In this document: one piece after another, positions 43,298 to 54,472 of the stretch
How the letters are laid out: the number at the start of each line of letters is the position of its first letter
How positions within the stretch are numbered: the stretch's first letter is position 1
The notes under the pieces: model-generated
Databases searched by the model: none
Seen by the model: the letters and a program-made list of their open reading frames with translations, nothing else
What the model was told of the DNA's origin: nothing
Source: Bryoerythrophyllum caledonicum
Lineage: Eukaryota; Streptophyta; Bryopsida; Pottiales; Pottiaceae
Length of the DNA stretch: 64,000 nt
Assembly: GCA_963971425.1 (NCBI GenBank)
Contig: OZ020516.1
Span: 36,506,199-36,570,198 of the forward strand
Direction: 5' to 3'
Translations under genes and position numbers: made by a program

Positions 43298-43303
43298 AAA
43301 CCC
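43258..43303 (-). promoter_or_regulatory. -1 frameshift signal, unit 4
   Basis: Heptamer at 43297-43303, stem-loop 43258-43292, as in unit 1. Confidence 0.85.
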
Positions 43304-45750
43304 TGAAAGTTTTCAGAGTCATCGATCATGGGTGCTTCTCTAAGTTGGGCTCTATGTCTCTCGTGATTTGGCTTCACAGTGAGAAACTGCACTGCTTTCT
43401 TTCCATCACAACTTCGAATTCTAGCATAGTGTGAGCCATCATCCAATACCTTAGTCCCCATCCTTGTAGCAGTGATATATGGTTGTCCCAAAATAATCGG
43501 ATACGTACCATTGTTCTGCACAAAGAAGTTTTGTTCCACTTCAACATCTCCAATCTTGGTCTTCACAGCTGGACATGCACCACAAAGACCCCCTCTCTCG
43601 TTATTCGCTGCTCGCAAGACCCATCCATGGTTGATGTCAATGGGCCACTTACCCTTTTCATAGATCTTCCTTGAGATTATGTTAATCTCAGATCCATGAT
43701 CAACTAGAGCCAATATAGACTCATCCAAGTCTCCAAGCTTCACACGTGTCTCTGTTGTAGCTCTGGCCCAGAATGGTTGAGTGTAAGTTCGCACTGTTTC
43801 ATCCTCATGTTCTCCCCAAAACTCTCCACCCATACAACACGTCATTGCAATCTCTTCAGGAGAAGCGTCAGCCTTTGCCTCCTCTGGTTTCTTCGCAATG
43901 AATTCTAAGGAAAACATTTGCAAGACTTCATCCTCCATTTCTGCATCCAAAAGATTTGAAACATCTTCCACATCCTTCTCCCTTGAACTTGTAGAGTCAC
44001 ACATCATGACAAATACTTGCCCAATCTCATCTTCCTCATCTTTGGTCACGTGAGTATCTATCGCCTTTGCCATCACTGTCTCTGCTGTCATTTGTCTCTT
44101 TCTCTTGATAACATCTATTATGAGCTCGTGAAAGTCTTTCTTGGCGATGCCAAAAGCTTCTCTCAAAGTGAATTCAATCTTTGCATCAAGAATCCTCTCT
44201 TCAAGAATGCCCTTCATATCAATTGAAGATTCAATATCGGATTGAAGTTTGTAGGCTGGGACTTTACCTCTTCCCTTTGCAGAATCTTCTTTCTCCTTTC
44301 CCTTCTTACTGCTCATCCTTTCCTCCCATTTGTCCTTTGGTAGTGGTGCATTCCCTGGATGTAAGTTAGAAGGTCCAGCATCTTGCTTCTGGCGAGTGTG
44401 ATTTGCTGGCCCTTGTGCTGGAGTGGTATCCTTGTTGCCTGAAGGCTTCCTCTTACTTACTGGCTCCGTTGTCTCTTCTTCTTCATCTCTGCCACGTTTG
44501 GCTTCGACCAACGCATCGCTAGGCAAATCGACCCCTTGCTCATTATCCAGATATGCCCTGATGGTGATCGCGTCTACCGGATCATCCCATCCAGTAAGCT
44601 GTCTAATAGCTTGTGCTCCTCTGACCATCAGCTCTGTGGGTACATGAGATAAGATTTTCACCTTACTCTGCTCGACCTCAATGCTATAGGTTTCTGCTTC
44701 CTTGCCTTTTGAAGTACTGCCATTTTTCAACCGCTCATCCATCAACTTCTTCATGCCCCCTCTTCCAAAGTTGGTATTCAAAACTTCTTCCGTCGAAGCA
44801 TCTCTAATCCTTCCTTCTTTGAAAGAAATAATGCCGTTCTTCATAGCATCTGTATACGACGTACAATCCCCACGCTTGTGGCTTGGATCATCACACCAAA
44901 TGCACCTCATGACAAAATCTTTTTGTCCTCCACTTGGTTGTGAACCACTCGTTTTGGTATTCCTCATAAGCGTACTCATCTCCACCTTCAATTCCTTGAT
45001 GCCCTTCATAAGCTCTTGAATTGTAGCATCATCCACCGTTTTGCCCTTTGAGAAACCTGGAGGAGTAGAAGTAGGCTGTGTTGATGTTGAAGCTGTGTTT
45101 TCTACTATCGGTAAAACCTCTGTCCTTGCTCCAAGTCCTCTTGCCTTCACACGTTGTTGTTTGGCAATAATGCTCACCCCTTCTTCCAATCTCCTCCAAT
45201 TAGTGGTAAACCCACTTTCGGTAGTACTATCTGAGAGGAAGAGAAGCAATCTGTCTTCCAATGCTTCATCCGCAGCTTGTAGAAAAAGCTCAAACTTCTT
45301 CACCTCCAGAAGCCGCTTCTCAACCAAAGGTAACTGTCCAAACTTCTTCTCAAACTCTCTGAGTAATTCGTTAGGCCCCATGTGTTTGCCAGGCCGTTGT
45401 TCCACCCAATCAAGAAACCCTCTCTTGGACATCCTCTCCGTATCTTCATCAAAATACTCATCTCTGAGTCTTTCTTCAAATACAGCCCATGAGGGCACAT
45501 CTATACCCTCATGCAACTGTCTGATCCTCTCCTTGATCTCAGGTACAACTGCAAGGTGAAAAGTCTCTATCATCCTTTCTCCAGCTACTTGATAAATCTC
45601 CATCTCGCACCCATAGACCCTCAAAAACTTCGAGACATTCTTGCCATCAAACCTCCTTAATTTGTTGATGACAGTCTTCAAAGCCTTCGTAGCTCCTTGT
45701 CCCGATGTATTAGCAGCTTGTTGGCCCATAAGCATCTGCATGGCCCTCAT
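43294..45750 (-). CDS. gag: Gag-protease polyprotein, unit 4
   Basis: Intact 818-residue frame with K73 and V431, the same protein as unit 1; the D-H-G protease site is retained. Confidence 0.88.
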   Translation of the reverse strand: MRAMQMLMGQQAANTSGQGATKALKTVINKLRRFDGKNVSKFLRVYGCEMEIYQVAGERMIETFHLAVVPEIKERIRQLHEGIDVPSWAVFEERLRDEYFDEDTERMSKRGFLDWVEQRPGKHMGPNELLREFEKKFGQLPLVEKRLLEVKKFELFLQAADEALEDRLLLFLSDSTTESGFTTNWRRLEEGVSIIAKQQRVKARGLGARTEVLPIVENTASTSTQPTSTPPGFSKGKTVDDATIQELMKGIKELKVEMSTLMRNTKTSGSQPSGGQKDFVMRCIWCDDPSHKRGDCTSYTDAMKNGIISFKEGRIRDASTEEVLNTNFGRGGMKKLMDERLKNGSTSKGKEAETYSIEVEQSKVKILSHVPTELMVRGAQAIRQLTGWDDPVDAITIRAYLDNEQGVDLPSDALVEAKRGRDEEEETTEPVSKRKPSGNKDTTPAQGPANHTRQKQDAGPSNLHPGNAPLPKDKWEERMSSKKGKEKEDSAKGRGKVPAYKLQSDIESSIDMKGILEERILDAKIEFTLREAFGIAKKDFHELIIDVIKRKRQMTAETVMAKAIDTHVTKDEEDEIGQVFVMMCDSTSSREKDVEDVSNLLDAEMEDEVLQMFSLEFIAKKPEEAKADASPEEIAMTCCMGGEFWGEHEDETVRTYTQPFWARATTETRVKLGDLDESILALVDHGSEINIISRKIYEKGKWPIDINHGWVLRAANNERGGLCGACPAVKTKIGDVEVEQNFFVQNNGTYPIILGQPYITATRMGTKVLDDGSHYARIRSCDGKKAVQFLTVKPNHERHRAQLREAPMIDDSENFQGF

Positions 45751-45862
45751 AAACTCCTCCGCAAGATTCTAACCACCTCCACCACCTCGAGTCCCTCCAG
45801 AATCATCCATCTTTCCCTAACCAAACCAAATGCCTTGAAGCTCTCTCAGTGGAAGCACCAAA

Positions 45863-48304
45863 TGTCGTGTAGAGAGTCTTTGCTTCAGGAAAACGCAGGG
45901 TTCTTGGCTGCACTTAGTTTAGAGAGGGAAAGGGAGAATATGGAACATATAATTTTGTGTTCAAGCCCATATAAACTCATAAGTCCTCATTTAGCATACG
46001 AGAAAGGCCTTCAATCTTCAACTTGTATAATAAAACTCGATGTACATATAATAAGACATGATGCAGATGTCTTGTAGAACTTGTCTCCCAAAAACTTAAC
46101 TCAAAACATTAAATATCCTTAATCTAAATCAAGCCTTAATTAAACTTTGATTAAATTAACTAATTTCGCATAATAATAATGAATTAATACTTAAGATAAT
46201 TAAATTTAAATAATATGATTAACCTTAATTAATCCACTTAATCTTAGTTAAGCTAATTAATTACAATTAGACTAGTTAATCTTACTTAACACAATTAACC
46301 TTGATTAAGATAATTAATTCCCTAATTAACCACAATCCCACATACCCTTACCCTTACATACCCTAACCACTTCATACCCTTCTCCTATATACCCTTACTC
46401 CCTTTGAAATCATTTCTCTAACCTCTCATTAAGTACAAACCGAACTCAAACTCTCTTTTAAGCTCTTGATTAACCTTATAATTCAAAATACCACTACGGT
46501 TTCATACAAACTCGGAATGAGTCGTGCTATAGCTACTTGAAAAGCCACTAAAATACACCACACACACACCAAATTTCACCTCCAAAAACCCATCTGGCCA
46601 GCCGCTATGTGCAATCAAAGTTACTTCTTATAAAAACTCAAATCAGCTGACCCCTCTTCTTTCAAACTAGTGCTATGACTTCACAAAAGCTCGAAATAGA
46701 GCATAAGATAGCTCTTTGGAAAGCTATTTACAGTGTACAAACACTCACCAAAGATGTCATTTAGATATACTTTGTACAACTTGCTACAAGGCTTCAAACC
46801 TACTGCTCATGAAAACATGGGGCAGCAGACCCCCTTGTGTTCGACAAGGCGCCGTTCACTCATACTTTCAGCTCTAAGACCGAGTGATAGCTTCATAGAG
46901 AGCTAACAACAAGGGCTACAACATACTCAAAATTCAAAACAAACTAAAACAAACACAACCCGAGAGAGCCCCCGCAGTCCAGCCCCTCCTTGGTAAGGAA
47001 GAACCCAACCCCCAAAACGGGGAAAGGAGCCAATCACAACTAACCTCAGCCCATTCAAAGGCCACATGGGCATCTTAAACCCCATTGGTTGCCCAAATTC
47101 TCCCCCTTATCAACTCTTATCATCCCCCTATCCTTTCTATCCTTTGTATTTTTAAATACTAACTACCTGGTCATCAATCTAAAGACCGGGTTTCTTCAAC
47201 AACAACAACTAACTACATATATATTAAGAAAAATAACAACAAATGGTCTCAACTTCAGCCCCTAGATGGATTAAACATGTAAAAAGTCAAGAATCTCACG
47301 AAGAACAGCAGCAATGTAACTTGATCGCCTTTCACTACCCAAGTGTCTGAGCGGGCCTTGAAGCCAAAGACGGTGACCAAGGTCATTGGACAAGCGGGTT
47401 ACCATTTGACCTTCGTTAGTGTTTTGAAAACACCCTTCAAACACCACTTGATGGCCTTCGATAAGCACATCTCCAACCTCCAAGACGATTACTAAAGTTC
47501 TTGCCTCCGGTTGTAAACTTCTTAAACTTGTCAAAGGAACTTGTTGAGGATCAAAAGCGGTACGTGGTTGAACACGACGCTCAGAAGGCCCTGCTTCCTC
47601 TCGCTCACGCCGCCTTGATGTCGATGGTTGAGAAAGTTGAATTAGATCATCCGGTGAGTGAGCTAAAGGAAACTCCCAATCATCAGGGTCTTGAGAAGCC
47701 ATACTATCAACCTATAGAAACTAAGAAGAAACAATCCAAACTAATAATGACCTGAAGTAATGCATAAGGCACGGCAACCATCTACCTTTTATATGTTTTT
47801 CGATAACTTCATCAAGAAGCTTGCCTTTCCTAACATTAACTCAATGGCATTTCTTTAATTGGAAACGGCTAAGCAAATTTAAGTAGCCATAGATGCCTTT
47901 CCATCTAAAAGATGGTCTACAGTAAAGTCAGATTAAGAAAACAAACGACTTATCTGTAGTAGTATAAGACTATTGCAGGCTCGATGATAATCGCCAAGTT
48001 GCAGACTTGGTTGGCTGTTAGAGCCCGTTTGTTATCCGCCGACTGATTCCGAGTTCGAGTCTCATTGAACTCGTTGAACTGTTCGGGCGGCTGCGGCTTG
48101 GCACTTGCTAGTGAGAGCAGGAAAATAAGCAGCCAACTGGCCACCTACCTACCCCTGAGCTAGAGACAAGAGATGTAGTACATCCAAGCTAGGCTAACAA
48201 GCTCCAAATGTTCCCACATTGAATTAAACTGTAGGTCACTCTACGACCACACTTTTTGTATCTATATTATCTTTTTACATAGAGTAGTAATTTACAACAC
48301 GACA
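45863..48304 (-). repeat. LTR 5 (shared by units 4 and 5)
   Basis: 2442 bp. Carries CTGTAGTAGTAT near 47960 (the others CTGTAGCAGTAT), shared with LTR 6. Confidence 0.93.
47271..47702 (-). CDS. LTR-encoded 143-aa open frame, unit 5
   Basis: Fifth copy, protein identical to the others; TATAAAAGG at 47785-47793. Confidence 0.45.
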   Translation of the reverse strand: MASQDPDDWEFPLAHSPDDLIQLSQPSTSRRREREEAGPSERRVQPRTAFDPQQVPLTSLRSLQPEARTLVIVLEVGDVLIEGHQVVFEGCFQNTNEGQMVTRLSNDLGHRLWLQGPLRHLGSERRSSYIAAVLREILDFLHV

Positions 48305-48346
48305 TACACCCCCTCCAAACCTGCACATCTTTCGTGATGTGCCAAT

Positions 48347-51300
48347 CTAGTTTGGCTCTCCAACGTCGTCATCTTCATCAGTGTTGATTTCTTGATCAGC
48401 ATCCTCTAGCTGATCTTCATCACTTGTTTCTGATATCTCATTGTCTTCAAAGCTAAGCTCACCGTGACGCCTCTTGAATGCTTTGATTCTTTTTCCTGCC
48501 ACCGGTATTCTTAGTTGAGTGCCATCCAACTCACGTAATGAATACGTGCCGTTTTCATGGACTTCCAGTACCACATAAGGTCCAAACCACCTTCGTGCAA
48601 ATTTTCTAACAGTACTGTGCTGATGCTCCAAGCTACTGTCAAACACCAATACCCAATCCCCAGCTTGAATTGGTTTTGTTCTCAATCTATGAGTTTTGTC
48701 AAATCTTTCTTTGTTTTTGAGCCTTGCTGCCTTTAGCCTTTCTAATGCAGTTCTATGATTTTCAGGTAACCGCTCAAGTTGCTCTATCCGGAGCTCCAAT
48801 AACCTCTCCCTTGATATTCCATCATTCCAATCTAAAAACGTCCATGTCGGTATTGAAGTCTCTGTTGGCATGATGGGTTTTTGGCCTAACTTCAGCTCTG
48901 TTGGCATATAGCCTGTAACTGTGCTATGAGTGGTTCTATCAGCCCATAATGCAAATGGTAATAGTTTAGGCCACTGTTTTGGTCTCCCTTTACATGCTTT
49001 GACCAGAGCGTTAATGATGGGAGGATGCCCTCTCTCACTCTTACCATTTGCCTCAGGATTGTAAGCTGTTGTAAGTCTTAACTTTACTCCATATCTTTTG
49101 AAGAACTCGACAGCTTCGGTAGCATTTAACTCACCACGATCTGCTCTCACCCTGCCGATACTACCATATCTGCTGAAAATGTCTTCAAGTATAAATCTAC
49201 AAACTCCTTCTGTAGATTTGGTCCTCAAAGCCCTTCCTTCAACAAAGTTAGAGAGCTCTTCTCTAGCCAAAACAAGGTATTTCATGCCCCATAATCCCAA
49301 TGGCATTGCAACCAAGTCAATCACCCACTGAAAATGTACTGCAAGTGGATAAGTAGGATGTAACTCATCTCTGTGTCTTACTTTTGATTGTAGTTGACAC
49401 TCAGTGCAAGAACCAACAAATTCCTCCACATCTTTATACAAGCCCTTCCACCAATATCGTTCCTTGATCTTGTAATATGTGGCCCAAACTCCTCTATGCC
49501 CTGCCCAAAGAGTATCGTGAAACTCTTTAAGAACCTGACTCTTCAACTCTAAATCGTCAACTACTCTCAAAGGCACTCCATCTTCTCTTTTTGGCCTTTT
49601 CCACAATAAACCATCCCTCAGAAGATAATTATAGGCCTGGTGTCTAATATCTTTAAACGTTTTGTCTGACCAGCCTTGTTGCCTTCTCAAAGTGCTCAAA
49701 TAGATGCCAATGTCTTTTAATTTATCTTGATATAGCTCTTCTTTGAATAGATAAATGTCACCACTTGCGTCTGCTCCATCAACTGCCAAAACATAGCCAT
49801 AATCTTCATCGTCATCTTCCTCACCAATTTCTTGTGCCTTCATCTCGTCTTCACACATATACCTGGCTCTGGATAGCATATCAGCTACTGAGTTTTTCTT
49901 GCCAGTAATATGAACTAACACAGGATTTAGTGATCGAATGTAGGCTATCCACCGTAGCATAGCAATGTCTGGAGCAGAACAATTGGCAACCATACCAATT
50001 AATGGCAAACAGTCAGTCTCCAAGATGACATTTGCACCTATCAAGTAGTTTCTGTCTGCTTTTAGTGCCGTTAGTGCCCCTAAAAGTTCCCTCTTCACTT
50101 GTGGATATGCTCTTTGACGCTCTGTAAGAATCCTTGCTCCAAATCTTATTGCAAATCTTCTTCCTTCTGCATCGTCTTGGCCAATAGCCCAACCTGTAGC
50201 AATTGGGCTAGTATCAACTGTCACAATTATTGGTCTGCCACTATCATATTGAACTTGTCTTAGAATTGGTGAAGACTTCAAAATGTCCTTTAATCCTTCC
50301 ATTGCTAGCTCTTGATCATGCCCCCATCTAAACTTCACTCCCTTTTTCAAGAGTTTGTATAGTGGATCAGCCACATGAGCAAAATGTAGTACCCAAATCT
50401 GATAAAACACACATGCGCCTAAAAACCTCCTTACTTCGGTAATGCTACTGCATGCTTTCATTCTAGCAATAGCATCTACTTTCTCAGGGTTAGGTTTTCT
50501 CCCATATCTTCCGCATAAGTGCCCAACTACCACAATTTCTCCGACACCAAACTTAGACTTGTCAATGGACAATGTTAAATCCACCTCTTCAAGCCTTCCC
50601 AGAATCATCTCCACATCTGCAATATGGTCTATTACAAATCTCCTGCAACCATCTTCATCCTTAGATAAGTCTCTTGCCTCTTCCTTGCAGCCCTTGATCG
50701 GTATGTCATCAACAAAAGGTATTGTCTTCTCAGGTACAAAGTCTTTTAAAATGCGGTTCATGGCATTTTGCATGTGAGCCACTGAGTTTGTGGCACCTTG
50801 AGGCAATGTGCACATCCTTACAAGTCCCAATGGAGTCTTCATGGTTGTCAAATCCCTACTTTCATTTGCAAGTTGGAATTGATCATAACCTGAATATAAG
50901 TCTCCAATAGAATAGATGGCATGTCCTGCAAATGCTTCAGCCACTTCATCCACGACCGGTCCAGACCCTTTGTTTCTGATAGTAACCTTATTAGCCGGCT
51001 GCATGTCTTGTATGAATCTTAATGCCCCTGATTTCTTTGGCACTGTAAACCAACGGTTGGAGTATGGAGCCATAGAAGGTTCAAGTATGCCCATTCGTAC
51101 TTTTTCCTTCAGTAGATTCACCAACTTTGGCAACAAAGCCCTTGGCACTGGTATTGGCTTCAAATCCCATGGGACATGTGGCACTGTAAAAATAACCATT
51201 GGTGCAATTACATTAGGTTGCACACATCCAATTTCATCTGGTGATGACGCAAATGCTTTGCCATGTTTAGAGAGCATGTCTCGGAATCTCTTCTTCTCTG

Positions 51301-51907
51301 GTTCATTCAAGAATTCACCCCCTCCAATCTCTAGCTTGCCAATTGTCTCATTAGTGAACTTGTGCCCAATCTTCCTTGATTCTCTAAGTCCTGGTTCCTT
51401 CTCCGCCTGTTTAATGTGATCATCAGTGTCAGGTGGCAATTGTGTTGCTACGGGCTTCACTTTCTTTGCCACTGTCTTGTACTTGGTGTTAACATTAGCT
51501 TCAAAGTATGCACCATGGCTCTCAACCAATCCAATAGTTGTTGCTGATTCTAAAAGCTCGTCAAAGAGTTCCCTTGAATGAACCTCAACGACAACATTAC
51601 TAGGCGTTGGCTTTTGGTCAAGTACACCTTCTAAAATCGTAACAATGTCATCAGAAAATCCTTCTTCTTCTATCACTCCAACAATATTCTCGTCATCCAA
51701 TACCACACCCATTTTTTTGAATTTTTCTCCAATTTTCTTAACTGCCTTCTTTCCTACTGAATCCAAATCTTCAATCCTCACAAAAGTTACAAGGCTATCT
51801 TCTGTAACATTTAAAACCACACGACCTCTACTATTTACATTGGGGAATGAAACTGTTGAGAAACCCCTTGCACCCGCAGACCCCCATCTTCCACGTGTGC
51901 AATCTAG
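48347..51907 (-). CDS. pol: Gypsy-type Pol, unit 5
   Basis: Intact. Carries N109, T534, A616, T901 and K977; N109, A616 and T901 occur only here and in unit 6. None is a catalytic position. Confidence 0.92.
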   Translation of the reverse strand, partial: LDCTRGRWGSAGARGFSTVSFPNVNSRGRVVLNVTEDSLVTFVRIEDLDSVGKKAVKKIGEKFKKMGVVLDDENIVGVIEEEGFSDDIVTILEGVLDQKPTPSNVVVEVHSRELFDELLESATTIGLVESHGAYFEANVNTKYKTVAKKVKPVATQLPPDTDDHIKQAEKEPGLRESRKIGHKFTNETIGKLEIGGGEFLNEPEKKRFRDMLSKHGKAFASSPDEIGCVQPNVIAPMVIFTVPHVPWDLKPIPVPRALLPKLVNLLKEKVRMGILEPSMAPYSNRWFTVPKKSGALRFIQDMQPANKVTIRNKGSGPVVDEVAEAFAGHAIYSIGDLYSGYDQFQLANESRDLTTMKTPLGLVRMCTLPQGATNSVAHMQNAMNRILKDFVPEKTIPFVDDIPIKGCKEEARDLSKDEDGCRRFVIDHIADVEMILGRLEEVDLTLSIDKSKFGVGEIVVVGHLCGRYGRKPNPEKVDAIARMKACSSITEVRRFLGACVFYQIWVLHFAHVADPLYKLLKKGVKFRWGHDQELAMEGLKDILKSSPILRQVQYDSGRPIIVTVDTSPIATGWAIGQDDAEGRRFAIRFGARILTERQRAYPQVKRELLGALTALKADRNYLIGANVILETDCLPLIGMVANCSAPDIAMLRWIAYIRSLNPVLVHITGKKNSVADMLSRARYMCEDEMKAQEIGEEDDDEDYGYVLAVDGADASGDIYLFKEELYQDKLKDIGIYLSTLRRQQGWSDKTFKDIRHQAYNYLLRDGLLWKRPKREDGVPLRVVDDLELKSQVLKEFHDTLWAGHRGVWATYYKIKERYWWKGLYKDVEEFVGSCTECQLQSKVRHRDELHPTYPLAVHFQWVIDLVAMPLGLWGMKYLVLAREELSNFVEGRALRTKSTEGVCRFILEDIFSRYGSIGRVRADRGELNATEAVEFFKRYGVKLRLTTAYNPEANGKSERGHPPIINALVKACKGRPKQWPKLLPFALWADRTTHSTVTGYMPTELKLGQKPIMPTETSIPTWTFLDWNDGISRERLLELRIEQLERLPENHRTALERLKAARLKNKERFDKTHRLRTKPIQAGDWVLVFDSSLEHQHSTVRKFARRWFGPYVVLEVHENGTYSLRELDGTQLRIPVAGKRIKAFKRRHGELSFEDNEISETSDEDQLEDADQEINTDEDDDVGEPN

Positions 51908-51913
51908 AAACCC
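51868..51913 (-). promoter_or_regulatory. -1 frameshift signal, unit 5 (stem variant)
   Basis: Heptamer unchanged at 51907-51913. Position 51878 is A where units 1-4 have G, so the minus strand reads TCTGCG in the 3' stem arm. A G-C pair becomes G-U, and the stem is kept. Confidence 0.85.
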
Positions 51914-54360
51914 TGAAAGTTTTCAGAGTCATCGATCATGGGTGCTTCTCTAAGTTGGGCTCTATGTCTCTCGTGATTTGGCTTCACAGTGAGAAACTGC
52001 ACTGCTTTCTTTCCATCACAACTTCGAATTCTAGCATAGTGTGAGCCATCATCCAATACCTTAGTCCCCATCCTTGTAGCAGTGATATATGGTTGTCCCA
52101 AAATAATCGGATACGTACCATTGTTCTGCACAAAGAAGTTTTGTTCCACTTCAACATCTCCAATCTTGGTCTTCACAGCTGGACATGCACCACAAAGACC
52201 CCCTCTCTCGTTATTCGCTGCTCGCAAGACCCATCCATGGTTGATGTCAATGGGCCACTTACCCTTTTCATAGATCTTCCTTGAGATTATGTTAATCTCA
52301 GATCCATGATCAACTAGAGCCAATATAGACTCATCCAAGTCTCCAAGCTTCACACGTGTCTCTGTTGTAGCTCTGGCCCAGAATGGTTGAGTGTAAGTTC
52401 GCACTGTTTCATCCTCATGTTCTCCCCAAAACTCTCCACCCATACAACACGTCATTGCAATCTCTTCAGGAGAAGCGTCAGCCTTTGCCTCCTCTGGTTT
52501 CTTCGCAATGAATTCTAAGGAAAACATTTGCAAGACTTCATCCTCCATTTCTGCATCCAAAAGATTTGAAACATCTTCCACATCCTTCTCCCTTGAACTT
52601 GTAGAGTCACACATCATGACAAATACTTGCCCAATCTCATCTTCCTCATCTTTGGTCACGTGAGTATCTATCGCCTTTGCCATCACTGTCTCTGCTGTCA
52701 TTTGTCTCTTTCTCTTGATAACATCTATTATGAGCTCGTGAAAGTCTTTCTTGGCGATGCCAAAAGCTTCTCTCAAAGTGAATTCAATCTTTGCATCAAG
52801 AATCCTCTCTTCAAGAATGCCCTTCATATCAATTGAAGATTCAATATCGGATTGAAGTTTGTAGGCTGGGACTTTACCTCTTCCCTTTGCAGAATCTTCT
52901 TTCTCCTTTCCCTTCTTACTGCTCATCCTTTCCTCCCATTTGTCCTTTGGTAGTGGTGCATTCCCTGGATGTAAGTTAGAAGGTCCAGCATCTTGCTTCT
53001 GGCGAGTGTGATTTGCTGGCCCTTGTGCTGGAGTGGTATCCTTGTTGCCTGAAGGCTTCCTCTTACTTATTGGCTCCGTTGTCTCTTCTTCTTCATCTCT
53101 GCCACGTTTGGCTTCGACCAACGCATCGCTAGGCAAATCGACCCCTTGCTCATTATCCAGATATGCCCTGATGGTGATCGCGTCTACCGGATCATCCCAT
53201 CCAGTAAGCTGTCTAATAGCTTGTGCTCCTCTGACCATCAGCTCTGTGGGTACATGAGATAAGATTTTCACCTTACTCTGCTCGACCTCAATGCTATAGG
53301 TTTCTGCTTCCTTGCCTTTTGAAGTACTGCCATTTTTCAACCGCTCATCCATCAACTTCTTCATGCCCCCTCTTCCAAAGTTGGTATTCAAAACTTCTTC
53401 CGTCGAAGCATCTCTAATCCTTCCTTCTTTGAAAGAAATAATGCCGTTCTTCATAGCATCTGTATACGACGTACAATCCCCACGCTTGTGGCTTGGATCA
53501 TCACACCAAATGCACCTCATGACAAAATCTTTTTGTCCTCCACTTGGTTGTGAACCACTCGTTTTGGTATTCCTCATAAGCGTACTCATCTCCACCTTCA
53601 ATTCCTTGATGCCCTTCATAAGCTCTTGAATTGTAGCATCATCCACCGTTTTGCCCTTTGAGAAACCTGGAGGAGTAGAAGTAGGCTGTGTTGATGTTGA
53701 AGCTGTGTTTTCTACTATCGGTAAAACCTCTGTCCTTGCTCCAAGTCCTCTTGCCTTCACACGTTGTTGTTTGGCAATAATGCTCACCCCTTCTTCCAAT
53801 CTCCTCCAATTAGTGGTAAACCCACTTTCGGTAGTACTATCTGAGAGGAAGAGAAGCAATCTGTCTTCCAATGCTTCATCCGCAGCTTGTAGAAAAAGCT
53901 CAAACTTCTTCACCTCCAGAAGCCGCTTCTCAACCAAAGGTAACTGTCCAAACTTCTTCTCAAACTCTCTGAGTAATTCGTTAGGCCCCATGTGTTTGCC
54001 AGGCCGTTGTTCCACCCAATCAAGAAACCCTCTCTTGGACATCCTCTCCGTATCTTCATCAAAATACTCATCTCTGAGTCTTTCTTCAAATACAGCCCAT
54101 GAGGGCACATCTATACCCTCATGCAACTGTCTGATCCTCTCCTTGATCTCAGGTACAACTGCAAGGTGAAAAGTCTCTATCATCCTTTCTCCAGCTACTT
54201 GATAAATCTCCATCTCGCACCCATAGACCCTCAAAAACTTCGAGACATTCTTGCCATCAAACCTCCTTAATTTGTTGATGACAGTCTTCAAAGCCTTCGT
54301 AGCTCCTTGTCCCGATGTATTAGCAGCTTGTTGGCCCATAAGCATCTGCATGGCCCTCAT
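51904..54360 (-). CDS. gag: Gag-protease polyprotein, unit 5
   Basis: Intact 818-residue frame; I431 in place of V431 (shared with unit 6), K73. Confidence 0.88.
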   Translation of the reverse strand: MRAMQMLMGQQAANTSGQGATKALKTVINKLRRFDGKNVSKFLRVYGCEMEIYQVAGERMIETFHLAVVPEIKERIRQLHEGIDVPSWAVFEERLRDEYFDEDTERMSKRGFLDWVEQRPGKHMGPNELLREFEKKFGQLPLVEKRLLEVKKFELFLQAADEALEDRLLLFLSDSTTESGFTTNWRRLEEGVSIIAKQQRVKARGLGARTEVLPIVENTASTSTQPTSTPPGFSKGKTVDDATIQELMKGIKELKVEMSTLMRNTKTSGSQPSGGQKDFVMRCIWCDDPSHKRGDCTSYTDAMKNGIISFKEGRIRDASTEEVLNTNFGRGGMKKLMDERLKNGSTSKGKEAETYSIEVEQSKVKILSHVPTELMVRGAQAIRQLTGWDDPVDAITIRAYLDNEQGVDLPSDALVEAKRGRDEEEETTEPISKRKPSGNKDTTPAQGPANHTRQKQDAGPSNLHPGNAPLPKDKWEERMSSKKGKEKEDSAKGRGKVPAYKLQSDIESSIDMKGILEERILDAKIEFTLREAFGIAKKDFHELIIDVIKRKRQMTAETVMAKAIDTHVTKDEEDEIGQVFVMMCDSTSSREKDVEDVSNLLDAEMEDEVLQMFSLEFIAKKPEEAKADASPEEIAMTCCMGGEFWGEHEDETVRTYTQPFWARATTETRVKLGDLDESILALVDHGSEINIISRKIYEKGKWPIDINHGWVLRAANNERGGLCGACPAVKTKIGDVEVEQNFFVQNNGTYPIILGQPYITATRMGTKVLDDGSHYARIRSCDGKKAVQFLTVKPNHERHRAQLREAPMIDDSENFQGF

Positions 54361-54472
54361 AAACTCCTCCGCAAGATTCTAACCACCTCCACCACCTCGA
54401 GTCCCTCCAGAATCATCCATCTTTCCCTAACCAAACCAAATGCCTTGAAGCTCTCTCAGTGGAAGCACCAAA